Shown here: one piece after another, positions 1 to 8,104 of the stretch
Layout of the letters: every line of letters starts with the position of its first letter
Position numbering within the stretch: position 1 is the stretch's first letter
NCBI GenBank assembly: GCA_964421875.1
Contig: CAYQZD010000019.1
Location: 1 to 43,055 of the forward strand
Reading direction: 5' to 3'
Source: CAYQZD01 sp964421875
GTDB taxonomy: Bacteria; Electryoneota; Tariuqbacteria; Tariuqbacterales; Tariuqbacteraceae
Length of the DNA: 43,055 bases
Notes under the pieces: model-generated
Databases searched by the model: none
Told to the model about the DNA's origin: nothing
Seen by the model: the letters and a program-made list of their open reading frames with translations, nothing else
Position numbers and translations under genes: made by a program

Positions 1-36
1 ATGATAATTCTACCAAAATATTTCTAAAGAAAACCG

Positions 37-78
37 ATTTGGGCAACACGCCCTTTTTAGAATCACTATAACATTGCT
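37..78 (-). repeat. GGGC-TGTT-GCCC palindromic repeat after nuoN
   Basis: Read on the minus strand, this stretch has GGGC, a GTGTT loop, GCCC, then AAATC and a T-rich tail, so it could act as a weak terminator for nuoN. Similar copies occur near 13572-13603, 13725-13757 and 23645-23672, which makes it a dispersed repeat first and a terminator only possibly. Confidence 0.45.
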
Positions 79-1497
79 TTACAGACCTGCGAATTGCAGC
101 AGTGTGAGCAGTTTTCCCGGAAAGACTCCGAACACGATGATGCCGATTCCGCAGAGGGCGAGCGCCAGCGTTACGGGGAAACTGGATTGGGCTTTGGGCA
201 GCTCCTCATCTTTTTGCATAAACATTATCACCATCACTCTGAGGTAGTAGAATGCGGAGAGGGCGCTGTTCAGGACTGCGAAGACCACAAGGTAAATGTA
301 TCCGGCGTCGAGCGCGGCGCGGAAGAGGTAGAATTTTCCGAAAAATCCCGCGGTCGGAGGTATACCAGCCAGGGAAAACATAAATACCGCCATCACCACA
401 GCAAGAACGGGATTCTTCATTCCGGCTCCGGCAAAATCTCCCAAATGGTATTTCCCTTCGCCACGGGCATTGATGACGTATGCGACAGTGAAGGCGCCCA
501 CATTCATTAAAGTGTAAGCGAAAAGGTAGAACATTATCGCCTGCACGGTGGCGTCGCCAACGGCGATGAAACCGACCAGTAAGTAACCGGCGTGAGCGAT
601 TGAGGAGTAAGCCAGCATCCGCTTGATATTGCTCTGGCTCAAGGCGACGACGTTGCCCACCGTCATAGTGAGAACAGCGACAATCCAGACTACGTTGTTC
701 AAATCGACTCCCAGCGCCGGGAAAAGGTGGTAGAACACCCTCAGCAGCGCCGCAAAAGCGGCGGCTTTAGCCCCGGTGGACATAAAGGCTGAAACCGGGG
801 TGGGAGCGCCGTCGTAAACGTCCGGGGACCAGAAATGGAAGGGAAAGAGCGAGGCTTTGAAGCCGAAGGCGATAAGGACGAGGACGGCTCCGATGATAAA
901 AGTAGTTCCTGCTTCGGGAGCGGCTTGGAGGAGTCCATCGATGTTGGTTCCGGCTCCGGAAGCGTAGAGGAACATAATTCCATAAAGCAGAAAACCGCTG
1001 AAAAAGGCTCCGAGCAGCAAGTATTTCAAGGCAGCTTCGTTGGATTTAAGCCGGTCGCGCTGAAAGCCCGCCAGGACATAAAGGCTGATGGACATAATCT
1101 CCAGCCCCAGGAACAGCACTAACAGATCTGCCGCAGCGGCCATCAAGCTGGCTCCGCAGATGGCGAAGATAATCAGTGCGTAGAATTCACCATGATTTAT
1201 ACCGGAGCGGCGGAGGTATTGGTCTGCAGTGAGAATCACTAAAATACCGGCGGTAATGAAGATGGTGATGAAAAACGCTGTATATCCGTCTCCATAGAGC
1301 ATAGCGGATTTTGCGGGATGAGGCCAGAGACGGTTGAGGGTGAAGAAAAGCGATACCCCCAGCAGGAGAATGGAAACGGGCTGGTTGAAGCTTTTAGCCT
1401 TCGGGGGCAGGAAAAGGTCGATAAGCAGCACTATGATGGCTGAGCCCGCCAGCAGGATGTGGGGCAGTAAAATATTGTAGTCGATTTGGAGGTTCAA
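79..1497 (-). CDS. nuoN: NADH-quinone oxidoreductase subunit N
   Basis: Antiporter-like membrane subunit of respiratory complex I, which takes part in proton pumping across the inner membrane. The protein is about 472 residues, close to the usual 480-490, and is almost entirely hydrophobic helices. The conserved membrane glutamate lies in FLGLEIMSISLYVL (about residue 133), and the family segment SSIAHAGYLLVG follows in the second half. I chose the TTG at 1497: a GAGG ribosome site lies 6 nt before it and overlaps the TAG of the upstream gene (TAGAGG), whereas the TTG at 1503 would touch that site. The overlap suggests translational coupling to the type IX-secreted protein gene. It is the last gene of the nuoJKLMN cluster. 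The family call is very secure. Confidence 0.96.
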   Translation of the reverse strand: MNLQIDYNILLPHILLAGSAIIVLLIDLFLPPKAKSFNQPVSILLLGVSLFFTLNRLWPHPAKSAMLYGDGYTAFFITIFITAGILVILTADQYLRRSGINHGEFYALIIFAICGASLMAAAADLLVLFLGLEIMSISLYVLAGFQRDRLKSNEAALKYLLLGAFFSGFLLYGIMFLYASGAGTNIDGLLQAAPEAGTTFIIGAVLVLIAFGFKASLFPFHFWSPDVYDGAPTPVSAFMSTGAKAAAFAALLRVFYHLFPALGVDLNNVVWIVAVLTMTVGNVVALSQSNIKRMLAYSSIAHAGYLLVGFIAVGDATVQAIMFYLFAYTLMNVGAFTVAYVINARGEGKYHLGDFAGAGMKNPVLAVVMAVFMFSLAGIPPTAGFFGKFYLFRAALDAGYIYLVVFAVLNSALSAFYYLRVMVIMFMQKDEELPKAQSSFPVTLALALCGIGIIVFGVFPGKLLTLLQFAGL

Positions 1498-1506
1498 ATT
1501 CAACCT

Positions 1507-2415
1507 CTATTTGATTAACTGGATTTTTTGAGTTTGTTGGTAGTTACCGGCGGTCAACCTTACGAAATAGATCCCGGAAGGCAGGCCTGCAGCGTTGAAG
1601 TTCAACGCGTGTGTTCCGGCAGGTTTTATTCCCTCAAATAAGTTATCCAGCAAACGCGCTTTCAAATCATACACCGCCAGCGAGACTTCGGCGGAATGCG
1701 AAAGCGTGAAGGTCAGGCGGGCGTCCTGGTTGAAGGGATTAGGATAACTCGGATAAAACACCGAGGTCACCGGCGAATGGGGAATTCTATCCTCTACCGA
1801 AACAGAACCATCGTATTCAAAGGAAAGGTCATCTATCCATTTGTTATGAGCATTTTCGTTTTCAATTCCGCAGGCGCACCAAAGAATGGCTCCCGGTGAG
1901 CTTGCAGCCTGAATACTGGTTAAAACCGTCCCCTGGTCATCCATAATAATTAGCCTGCCTAACCCAAGCGTATAATCGGATTCCAGCCGCATTTTATAGG
2001 TTGAGGAGAGTGAGAAAGTGTAAGCAGCGTTTACCAGCTCTAATTCAGGATTTATTTGATACAGGGAAATTTCATCATCGCTGATTTTAGCGATAAATCC
2101 CATCGTGGTCGATGTATCCCCTCCGCCGATGAAGAACTGGTATCTTCCGTCGTCGTTATCGTTATTAAAATTGAAAGCCGCTTCGAGCGCGGTGGTTTCA
2201 TAATACTGGCTGGCTATATACTGCATCAATCCGTATTCCTGAGTGTTAGCTACAATACGGTTGGATTGAATGTAAAGAGTATCCCCCATTAACATCCAGG
2301 GCGTTCCCAGCGGGCCGTCGGGACGGTTGAAATCGTCCGAGAAAATAGTATTCCATTGCGCGCATACCGGAAAACTCAGAAGAATAAACAGCAAGATGAA
2401 AAACGATAGTCTCAT
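1507..2415 (-). CDS. Secreted protein with type IX secretion C-terminal sorting domain
   Basis: A 302-residue exported protein. It starts with a typical signal peptide (MRLSFFILLFILLSFPVCAQ). Next comes a beta-rich region of roughly 180 residues opening with DDFNRPDGPLGTPW, resembling LamG/concanavalin-like modules. The last 80 residues carry YPSYPNPFNQ, LAVYDLKARL, GLPSGIYFVRL and a basic end, the pattern of the Por/type IX secretion tail. The start at 2415 is set by AAAGGAG about 8 nt upstream; a longer reading frame to 2475 runs into a repeat and is rejected. The gene lies inside the complex I cluster between nuoM and nuoN, with its stop codon overlapping the nuoN ribosome site. It presumably reaches the cell surface. 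Substrate unknown; a role in respiration is not suggested by its domains. Confidence 0.85.
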   Translation of the reverse strand: MRLSFFILLFILLSFPVCAQWNTIFSDDFNRPDGPLGTPWMLMGDTLYIQSNRIVANTQEYGLMQYIASQYYETTALEAAFNFNNDNDDGRYQFFIGGGDTSTTMGFIAKISDDEISLYQINPELELVNAAYTFSLSSTYKMRLESDYTLGLGRLIIMDDQGTVLTSIQAASSPGAILWCACGIENENAHNKWIDDLSFEYDGSVSVEDRIPHSPVTSVFYPSYPNPFNQDARLTFTLSHSAEVSLAVYDLKARLLDNLFEGIKPAGTHALNFNAAGLPSGIYFVRLTAGNYQQTQKIQLIK

Positions 2416-2441
2416 TTGCGTCGCTCCTTTTAAAATACTCC

Positions 2442-2576
2442 ATAAGACTTTACTTATATGAAGCGCATTCGTCATTCTGGCTGCGAAGTAAGCCAGAATC
2501 TTTCTTTAACGGAAGGATTCCGGCTACGCCGGAATGACCATTTCGCTTATGACTTCATAGAGCTATAGTCTTACAG
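2442..2576. repeat. MITE-like element with terminal inverted repeats, copy 1
   Basis: About 135 bp between nuoM and the type IX-secreted protein gene. Imperfect terminal inverted repeats lie at 2442-2463 and 2553-2574 and match at 17 of 22 positions. Inside are two palindromes: one with TCTGGCTGCG and AGCCAGA arms, one with CCGGCTACGCCGG. Related copies sit at 4128-4262, 4886-5012 and 18355-18483. No transposase is encoded in the window, so mobility would depend on a gene elsewhere. Confidence 0.6.
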
Positions 2577-2608
2577 TACCCCTTTAAATAATATCCATCT
2601 CAATATTA

Positions 2609-4090
2609 TTATTGCAGATAACTGATTACTCTCTCCACCGCAGGACCTATCCGGGTGAGGAAGGGATAAGGATAGACTCCAATCCAGACGATAAACACCA
2701 GCAGCGGGGTGAACACCAGCCATTCCCGCAGGTTGAGGTCGGGGAGGTCTTTATTCTCCGCCTTTACCAAAGGCCCGAAGAAGGCTCTGCGATACATCCA
2801 CAGCAGATAAATCGCAGCTAAGATGACTCCGGTGGCGCCGATAATAGCGTAAGCCTGGTTCGCCTGGAAGGTTCCCAGCAGAACTAAAAACTCTCCCACG
2901 AAGCCGTTCAAACCGGGCAGTCCCAACGAGGAGAGGGCGACAATCAGGAAGATGGTGGAGTACTTGGGCATGGAGCGCGCCAGTCCGCCGTAGTCCTCAA
3001 TCATCCGGGTGTGGCGGCGCTCGTAGATGACGCCCACCAGGAAGAAGAGCGCCCCGGTGGAAAGACCGTGGTTAACCATCTGAATCACTCCGCCGACCAT
3101 TCCCTGGGCGTTGAGGGTGAAAAGTCCCAGCATCACGAAGCCGAGGTGCGAAACGGAGGAGTAGGCGACCAGCTTCTTCAAATCTTTCTGCACCATCGAC
3201 ACCATCGCGCCGTAAACGATACCGATGAGGGCGAGGACCGACATCAGCGGAACGAATTCCTTGGCGGCCTGGGGGAAGAGGGGGATGCAGAAACGGATGA
3301 AACCGTAGGTCCCCATCTTCAGCAGAACGGCTGCCAGCACCACCGAGCCGGCGGTGGGGGCTTCGACGTGGGCGTCGGGGAGCCAGGTGTGGAAGGGGAA
3401 CATCGGAACTTTGATGGCGAAAGCCAGCGCGAAGGCGCCGAAGAGCCACATCTGCGCGGTGAGGGGGAACACATTATGGGAGCTTTCCAGCAGCACCAGA
3501 AAGTCGAAAGTCCGCACTCCCTCCCCCGCGCCGTGGAGGTAGAGATAGATGATACCCACCAGCATCAGCATCGACCCCACCATCGTGTAGATGAAGAACT
3601 TGAGGGCGGCGTAAATCCGCCGAGGCCCGCCCCAAACGCCGATGATGAAGTACATCGGAACCAGCATCGCTTCCCAGAAAATATAGAAAAGGAAGAGGTC
3701 GAGGGCGCAGAATACGCCTAAAATACCGGTTTCCAGGAAAAGGAAGCTGAACATATACATCTTCAGCTTCTCTTTAACCACGCCGAAAGAGCCGTAAATG
3801 CTGAGGACACCGATGAAAGTGGTGAGCAAGACCAGAAAGAGGCTGATACCGTCGATGCCCACTTGATACGATATCCCCAGAGAGGGCACCCATTCATAGC
3901 GTTCTAGGAACTGCATCCCGGCATTGGCGGGATCGAACTGGAAATAAAGCGGGAGCGAAACAAAAAATGAAGCCATCGCCGCCGCCAGAGCCGTCAATTT
4001 GATAGCAAGGGTCGAGGTCCTGGGGAGGAATAAAAGTATCACCGCTCCCAGCATCGGGAGGAAGATGACCAGTGATAAAATGTTGTCCAT
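2609..4090 (-). CDS. nuoM: NADH-quinone oxidoreductase subunit M
   Basis: Second antiporter-like proton-pumping subunit of complex I, 493 residues from the ATG at 4090 (a TTG lies one codon upstream). The conserved membrane glutamate is in FYIFWEAMLVPMYFIIG (about residue 140). Other NuoM marks are FPFHTWLPDAHVEAPTAGSV and YSSVSHLGFVMLG. It is multi-pass with no soluble domain. In this cluster it is separated from nuoL by a lipoprotein gene and from nuoN by a secreted-protein gene, with MITE-like repeats on both sides. No strong ribosome site precedes the start. Assignment is secure. Confidence 0.97.
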   Translation of the reverse strand: MDNILSLVIFLPMLGAVILLFLPRTSTLAIKLTALAAAMASFFVSLPLYFQFDPANAGMQFLERYEWVPSLGISYQVGIDGISLFLVLLTTFIGVLSIYGSFGVVKEKLKMYMFSFLFLETGILGVFCALDLFLFYIFWEAMLVPMYFIIGVWGGPRRIYAALKFFIYTMVGSMLMLVGIIYLYLHGAGEGVRTFDFLVLLESSHNVFPLTAQMWLFGAFALAFAIKVPMFPFHTWLPDAHVEAPTAGSVVLAAVLLKMGTYGFIRFCIPLFPQAAKEFVPLMSVLALIGIVYGAMVSMVQKDLKKLVAYSSVSHLGFVMLGLFTLNAQGMVGGVIQMVNHGLSTGALFFLVGVIYERRHTRMIEDYGGLARSMPKYSTIFLIVALSSLGLPGLNGFVGEFLVLLGTFQANQAYAIIGATGVILAAIYLLWMYRRAFFGPLVKAENKDLPDLNLREWLVFTPLLVFIVWIGVYPYPFLTRIGPAVERVISYLQ

Positions 4091-4127
4091 CAAGCGAATT
4101 TATCTTAATTGAGGGTTGAATGTTTTC

Positions 4128-4262
4128 GATACTAAATAGCTCTCCGAAGTCAAAAGCGAAATAGTCATTCCGGCGCAGCCGGAATCCTTCCGGGAAAGAA
4201 AGATTCTGGCTTGCTTCGCAGCCAGAATGACACTTGCGCCTCAAATCGGTAATGTGCTATAT
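4128..4262. repeat. MITE-like element, copy 2 (inverted relative to copy 1)
   Basis: Its left end is the reverse complement of the right end of the 2442-2576 copy (the ACTTC-AGAGCTAT region). It carries both palindromes: CCGGCGCAGCCGG, and TCTGGC paired with GCCAGA. It lies between the CsgG-like lipoprotein gene and nuoM. Confidence 0.55.
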
Positions 4263-4283
4263 CGACCTGCCTGTCAAATGAGC

Positions 4284-4874
4284 CTACCTTACAATTTCCT
4301 TTTCAAAGCGGTCAATGAATTTTCCGGCGAAGACCGGGGCGTATTCATCGGCGGTGATGTGCCGCCGGTAGGAAGCGCAGGTTAGGTTCAAGGACCAAAT
4401 GTATTCTCCGGTGCCGGCGTCCACCATCCTGATGTCGGCGGAGATTTTAGCTTTTTCGCCGCCGGAAGCGTCCTCGTAGCTGGTGATTCGCCCTAAAATC
4501 AAGGCTTTGACGCTGAGCAGTTCACCGATTTCGGCGATGGTTTTTTCGTCCATCAGCCCGGTGAGGGTGAGTCCGTGCTCTTCGACCACATGTTGAATCT
4601 GCCGCCTCTCCACCACGCGGTAGTAGGGAACCAGTTCGGTGCGGATAAGGTCCGACAGGTATTCCCCGGCGTCATCGCAGCTTGGGTCGGCGGCGAAGGG
4701 GAGCGCTGCTACGGTAAGGCTGCGGTCGTAGAGCGGGGCGCCCGGCGCGATTTTGAAGCAGGGTTTGGAGCAGGAGGTCAAAAACAGAGCTAACGATAAT
4801 AAAACCGTCAGCAAAAAAGAGGCTTTACCAAATTTAACCGCTGCATTCGAATATTTGGATAACCTTAAGAACAC
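4284..4874 (-). CDS. CsgG-like lipoprotein
   Basis: A 196-residue predicted lipoprotein. The N-terminus is basic, then hydrophobic, ending in a lipobox with LFLTSC, so Cys35 would be the lipidated residue. The mature part has the opening strand LTVAALPF, then LIRTELVPYYRVVERRQIQHVVEEHGL and VKALILGRITSYED. This is the pattern of the CsgG/LpoB-type fold, where a nucleotide-free alpha/beta domain often works in outer-membrane secretion or envelope assembly. The start is GTG at 4874. It lies inside the nuo cluster between nuoL and nuoM, flanked on each side by a MITE-like repeat. CsgG membership is inferred from the pattern; the specific role is unknown. Confidence 0.7.
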   Translation of the reverse strand: MFLRLSKYSNAAVKFGKASFLLTVLLSLALFLTSCSKPCFKIAPGAPLYDRSLTVAALPFAADPSCDDAGEYLSDLIRTELVPYYRVVERRQIQHVVEEHGLTLTGLMDEKTIAEIGELLSVKALILGRITSYEDASGGEKAKISADIRMVDAGTGEYIWSLNLTCASYRRHITADEYAPVFAGKFIDRFEKEIVR

Positions 4875-4885
4875 TGTTTAGGTTT

Positions 4886-5012
4886 AAGAACCACTTTACT
4901 GATTTGATGCACAGGAGTCATCAGCCGTACGGCTGATCCTTCATTTCCGGAGGGATTCCGGCTGCGCCGGAATGACTATCCTATCTGTGACTATGTAAAA
5001 GACTATGTTGAA
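4886..5012. repeat. MITE-like element, copy 3
   Basis: About 127 bp between nuoL and the lipoprotein gene. It contains CAGCCGTACGGCTG and CCGGCTGCGCCGG palindromes and closely resembles 18355-18483 over its whole length, including the ACTTTAC-GATTTGA left end and the TGACTATC right-hand part. Confidence 0.55.
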
Positions 5013-5021
5013 AGACTATTC

Positions 5022-6962
5022 TTACTTCAGCAGCAAATATCCAATAATGATTATCACTCCGATAGACATCATCAGCGCGTAATTCTGCACCAAACCGGTC
5101 TGGATTTTCCGCAGTTCCGCGCCTATGCCGCGGAAAATAGCGGCGACGCCGTTGACCGAGCCGTCCACAATTTTCATATCGAAGAAAGAGTTAAGAAACT
5201 CCGAGGTCTTCACCAAGGGAACGATGATGGTGGCGCGGTAAATTTCATCGACATAGTATTTATTATAAACTATGGTATAAAATCCCTTAATGCTATCGAC
5301 GATGCGGCCCGGCATATCGGGATTCTTGCGGTAAAAAAGATAGGCGACGAAAATGCCGCAGAGGGCGATGACAATCGAAGCCGCCATTAAAGTCAATTCC
5401 AACGCCGCTTCGTGATGACCACCGTGATGGAGGATGTGCTCCGCATCGTGAAAAACCGGCGCTAAAAACGCTTCGAACTGGTTACCGCCGCCTAAAACGT
5501 GAGGTATCCCCACCCATCCTCCGATAAGCGCTAAAACGCCGAGGACAGCGAGGGGGATGGTCATCACCGCCGGCGATTCGTGGACATGCTGGTCTGATTC
5601 GCCGCCCCGGAAGCTGCCGTAAAAGGTCAGATAAACCAAGCGGAACATATAGAAGGCGGTGATTCCGGCGGTAACCGCTCCGATAACCCAGAGGATAGTG
5701 TTGCCGGAAGCGAAGGTTTTCCACAGAATTTCATCCTTGGAGAAGAAACCTGATAAGCCGGGAACTCCGGCGATAGCCAAAGTGGCGACTAAGAAGGTCC
5801 AGAAAGTGAGGGGCATTCGGCTTTTCAATCCCCCCATATTGCGCATATCCTGAGGGTCGGAATGGTGGTCTTTGAGGTGATGATAATGGTGGTGCATCGC
5901 ATGGATGATGGAGCCTGAACCCAGGAAGAGCAGCGCCTTGAAGAAGGCGTGGGTCATCAGATGGAAGATACCGGCGGCGAAGGCTCCGGCGCCGCAGGCG
6001 AGGAACATATATCCAAGCTGGCTCACTGTGGAGTAAGCCAGGACTTTCTTGATATCGTTTTGCGCCAGTCCGATGGTGGCGGCGAAGAGGGCGGTTACCC
6101 CTCCCACAATGGCGACCACCATCAGCGAGGCGGGCGACAGCGCGTAAAGGATGTTGGAGCGGGCAACCATATAGACGCCGGCGGTGACCATAGTGGCGGC
6201 GTGGATGAGGGCGCTGACCGGAGTGGGACCCGCCATTGCGTCGGGCAGCCAGATATAGAGGGGAATCTGAGCCGACTTACCGCAGGCGCCCACAAAAAGC
6301 AGAATGGTGATAGCGGTGACCGCGGCTGAGGAGCCCATATGAGCGGCGCGGCTGAAGACATCGGTGAATATCAGAGAGCCGAAGGTGGTATATATCAGAA
6401 ACATCCCCAGTAAAAAACCGAAGTCGCCGATGCGGTTGACGATGAAGGCTTTTTTCCCGGCGATGGCTTTTTCCTTGTCTTCAAACCAGAAACCGATGAG
6501 GAGGTAAGAGCAGAGCCCCACACCTTCCCAGCCGATGAAGAGGATGAGGAAATTGTTACCCATCACCAACATCAGCATAAAGAAGACGAAGAGATTAAGG
6601 TAAGCGAAATAGCGGGCGATACCCTTGTCGCCGGCCATATAGCCAATGGAGTAGATGTGGATGATGAAACTCACCCCGGACACCACTAACATCATCACCG
6701 AAGAGAGGGGATCTGCCAGCAGCGCGAAGGGGACTTCGAATTTCCCGGCGGTGAGCCAGGTGAAAACATACTGTTCGAAATGCCGGGCTTCGGGCGCGAA
6801 CTGCATGAGTTTGAAGAAGACGCCGATGGAGACGAGGAAGGAGGCTCCCACCGCAGCGCAGGCGATGAGTCCGGGCAGTTTCTTGGGCATCTTCCCGCCC
6901 AGCAGTCCGTTTATGAGGAATCCGATAAGGGGAAAAAGGGGAATCAGAATAAGATTGTTCAA
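5022..6962 (-). CDS. nuoL: NADH-quinone oxidoreductase subunit L
   Basis: Largest proton-pumping subunit of complex I, 646 residues. The membrane glutamate is Glu146 in FIGWEGVGLCSYLLIG. The segments IPLYIWLPDAMAGPTPVSALIHAATMV (in two parts) and YSTVSQLGYMFL are diagnostic. The C-terminal part carries the long lateral helix and final anchor helix (end MMSIGVIIIIGYLLLK). A His-rich stretch, HAMHHHYHHLKDHH, lies near residue 355. The start is TTG at 6962, with GGAG 7 nt upstream; its TTG overlaps the TGA of a small upstream ORF in repeat element R1 (TTGA overlap). The nuoK-nuoL gap holds R1. Confidence 0.97.
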   Translation of the reverse strand: MNNLILIPLFPLIGFLINGLLGGKMPKKLPGLIACAAVGASFLVSIGVFFKLMQFAPEARHFEQYVFTWLTAGKFEVPFALLADPLSSVMMLVVSGVSFIIHIYSIGYMAGDKGIARYFAYLNLFVFFMLMLVMGNNFLILFIGWEGVGLCSYLLIGFWFEDKEKAIAGKKAFIVNRIGDFGFLLGMFLIYTTFGSLIFTDVFSRAAHMGSSAAVTAITILLFVGACGKSAQIPLYIWLPDAMAGPTPVSALIHAATMVTAGVYMVARSNILYALSPASLMVVAIVGGVTALFAATIGLAQNDIKKVLAYSTVSQLGYMFLACGAGAFAAGIFHLMTHAFFKALLFLGSGSIIHAMHHHYHHLKDHHSDPQDMRNMGGLKSRMPLTFWTFLVATLAIAGVPGLSGFFSKDEILWKTFASGNTILWVIGAVTAGITAFYMFRLVYLTFYGSFRGGESDQHVHESPAVMTIPLAVLGVLALIGGWVGIPHVLGGGNQFEAFLAPVFHDAEHILHHGGHHEAALELTLMAASIVIALCGIFVAYLFYRKNPDMPGRIVDSIKGFYTIVYNKYYVDEIYRATIIVPLVKTSEFLNSFFDMKIVDGSVNGVAAIFRGIGAELRKIQTGLVQNYALMMSIGVIIIIGYLLLK

Positions 6963-6987
6963 AATTCAGCTCCGATTATATCTATAC

Positions 6988-7171
6988 GCCTTGAAAATAT
7001 CGGCAACTCAACGCCGCGAGTCATTAATTTGCTTTGAAAATAACGGCAGTGTTAATCCGCGAGCCGTAAATTTTCATCTTAAGTTACGCAAGGTCGCGAT
7101 AGAGATCCTCGCATGAGGGTTTACATTATTCGTTGCGCAATGATTCGCGAAGAGAACCCATCGATTGATGG
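6988..7171 (-). repeat. Element R1, copy A (upstream of nuoL)
   Basis: Read on the minus strand, toward nuoL, it holds two hairpin units: CCATC-AATC-GATGG (7152-7170 region), then CCCTC-ATGC-GAGG. Each is followed by CTCT-TCGCGA and a GCGCAA/GCGTAA motif. Next comes a short ORF beginning MKIYGSRIN, then a partial tandem copy at 6988-7020 with GACTCGCGG and GATATTTTCAAGGC. Related copies are at 20924-21015, 35503-35555 and 37701-37795, always in the orientation of the downstream gene. Confidence 0.7.
7024..7077 (-). CDS. Putative conserved leader ORF in R1 copy A
   Basis: A 17-codon frame, ATG to TAA, reading MKIYGSRINTAVIFKAN. The same frame, without indels, is present in R1 copies B (MKIHGSRIKAAAICK...) and C (MKIHGSRINSAAIFR...). 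Conservation of frame across three dispersed copies is the only evidence. There is no clear ribosome site, so it may be a by-product of a conserved DNA repeat. Confidence 0.3.
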   Translation of the reverse strand: MKIYGSRINTAVIFKAN

Positions 7172-7177
7172 TTTGAT

Positions 7178-7221
7178 TGGTCACTGGTCATTAGTCAGCG
7201 GTCGATGGTCGTCGGCCGTGA
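7178..7221. repeat. Degenerate heptamer array, GGTCNNN type
   Basis: Six or so 7-nt units in a row: GGTCACT, GGTCATT, AGTCAGC, GGTCGAT, GGTCGTC, GGCCGTG. It lies just beyond the 3' end of nuoK. The fixed period with varying units is the same design as the arrays near 7545 and 12003. Confidence 0.6.
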
Positions 7222-7225
7222 ACCG

Positions 7226-7531
7226 TCACCATTTCAGCAAATTCACATCGTCGATATTGATGGACTTGCGGTTGCGGAAGATGGTGACGATTATCGCCAG
7301 CCCCACCGCCACTTCAGCGGCAGCCACCGTCATTACGAAGAAGACGAAAACCTGCCCGTCAAGCCCGCCCATGAAACGCGAAGCGGCTACAAAGGCGAGG
7401 TTGACAGCGTTCAACATCAGCTCGATGGACATAAAAATGATGATGGCGTTCTTACGGGTCAAAACGCCGACCACGCCGATGGCGAAGAGGCAGGCTGAAA
7501 GAAAAATGAAATGGTTGAATCCGATGATCAT
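7226..7531 (-). CDS. nuoK: NADH-quinone oxidoreductase subunit K
   Basis: Small membrane subunit of complex I, 101 residues, the usual size. Three hydrophobic helices carry the conserved pattern FAIGVVGVLTRKN and MSIELMLNAVNLAFVA, with the Glu of SIELMLN as the membrane carboxylate. AAAEVAVGLAIIV carries the second conserved Glu, and the end is INIDDVNLLKW. It stops at TGA, which shows that TGA is a normal stop in this genome. Start ATG. A heptamer array separates it from nuoJ. Confidence 0.97.
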   Translation of the reverse strand: MIIGFNHFIFLSACLFAIGVVGVLTRKNAIIIFMSIELMLNAVNLAFVAASRFMGGLDGQVFVFFVMTVAAAEVAVGLAIIVTIFRNRKSINIDDVNLLKW

Positions 7532-7534
7532 AAT

Positions 7535-7588
7535 CTGGTTACTCGTTACTCGTTGCTGGTTACTCGTTACTCGTTGCTCGTTGCTGGT
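7535..7588. repeat. Heptamer tandem array, [AG]CT[CG]GTT type
   Basis: About seven consecutive 7-nt units (ACTCGTT, GCTGGTT, GCTCGTT variants) between nuoK and nuoJ. The same unit set makes a 13-unit array at 12003-12093. Confidence 0.8.
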
Positions 7589-7590
7589 CT

Positions 7591-8073
7591 TTAGCGGTGT
7601 TTTTTCACCAATATCACCGACCCAACAATGGCGGCCAGGAGCAGAACCGAGGCAATTTCAAAGGGCACCAGGTACTTGGTGAAAAGCAGCGAGCCCAGGG
7701 CTTGGGTTGAAGTCATTTCCGAACCGGTCACCGGAGCGGCGGCGCCTCCGCTGAAGGCTGATGCCAGGAGGATGAGGATTAATCCCCCTGCGACCACACC
7801 GATGAAGCGGAGAATGGTCTTGCCGCGCTCCTCAATCTTAGTCAGATTGAGCAGCATCACCACAAAGAGGAAGAGCACCATAATCGCCCCGGCATAGACG
7901 ATAACTTGCACGGCGGCGATAAAGGGCGCTCCTAAAAAGACATAGAAAGCGGCGATGCAGAAAAATGTCAGCACCAGGTAGAGGACGCTGGATATCGGAC
8001 TACGGGAAATGATAACCATCAAAGCGGCGCCGACCGTCAGCAGCGCCAGGACGTAGAAAATAATGGAACTCAT
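7591..8073 (-). CDS. nuoJ: NADH-quinone oxidoreductase subunit J
   Basis: Membrane subunit of complex I, 160 residues. The conserved stretch VIYAGAIMVLFLFVVMLLNL, seen here in the first half, is the hallmark of NuoJ; five hydrophobic helices are visible. It is the first gene of the local cluster J-K-L-M-N. NuoA-I are not in the window; two outer-membrane genes lie directly upstream. So the peripheral arm and NuoH must be encoded elsewhere in the genome, unless the organism uses a reduced complex. Start ATG; the 95 bp before it carry a GAGAACT tandem repeat and no clear promoter. Confidence 0.96.
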   Translation of the reverse strand: MSSIIFYVLALLTVGAALMVIISRSPISSVLYLVLTFFCIAAFYVFLGAPFIAAVQVIVYAGAIMVLFLFVVMLLNLTKIEERGKTILRFIGVVAGGLILILLASAFSGGAAAPVTGSEMTSTQALGSLLFTKYLVPFEIASVLLLAAIVGSVILVKKHR

Positions 8074-8104
8074 AGAATCTATGGTTAATGAGTGATTAAT
8101 TTCG

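Noticed and set aside
2416..2475. Longer start for the type IX-secreted protein at 2475
   Set aside because: It would add 20 residues encoded in a repeat in front of the signal peptide, while AAAGGAG stands before the ATG at 2415.
3011..3721. A 236-codon plus-strand frame opposite nuoM
   Set aside because: It is the antisense of a well-conserved nuoM coding region, has an odd His/Glu-rich composition, and resembles no protein.
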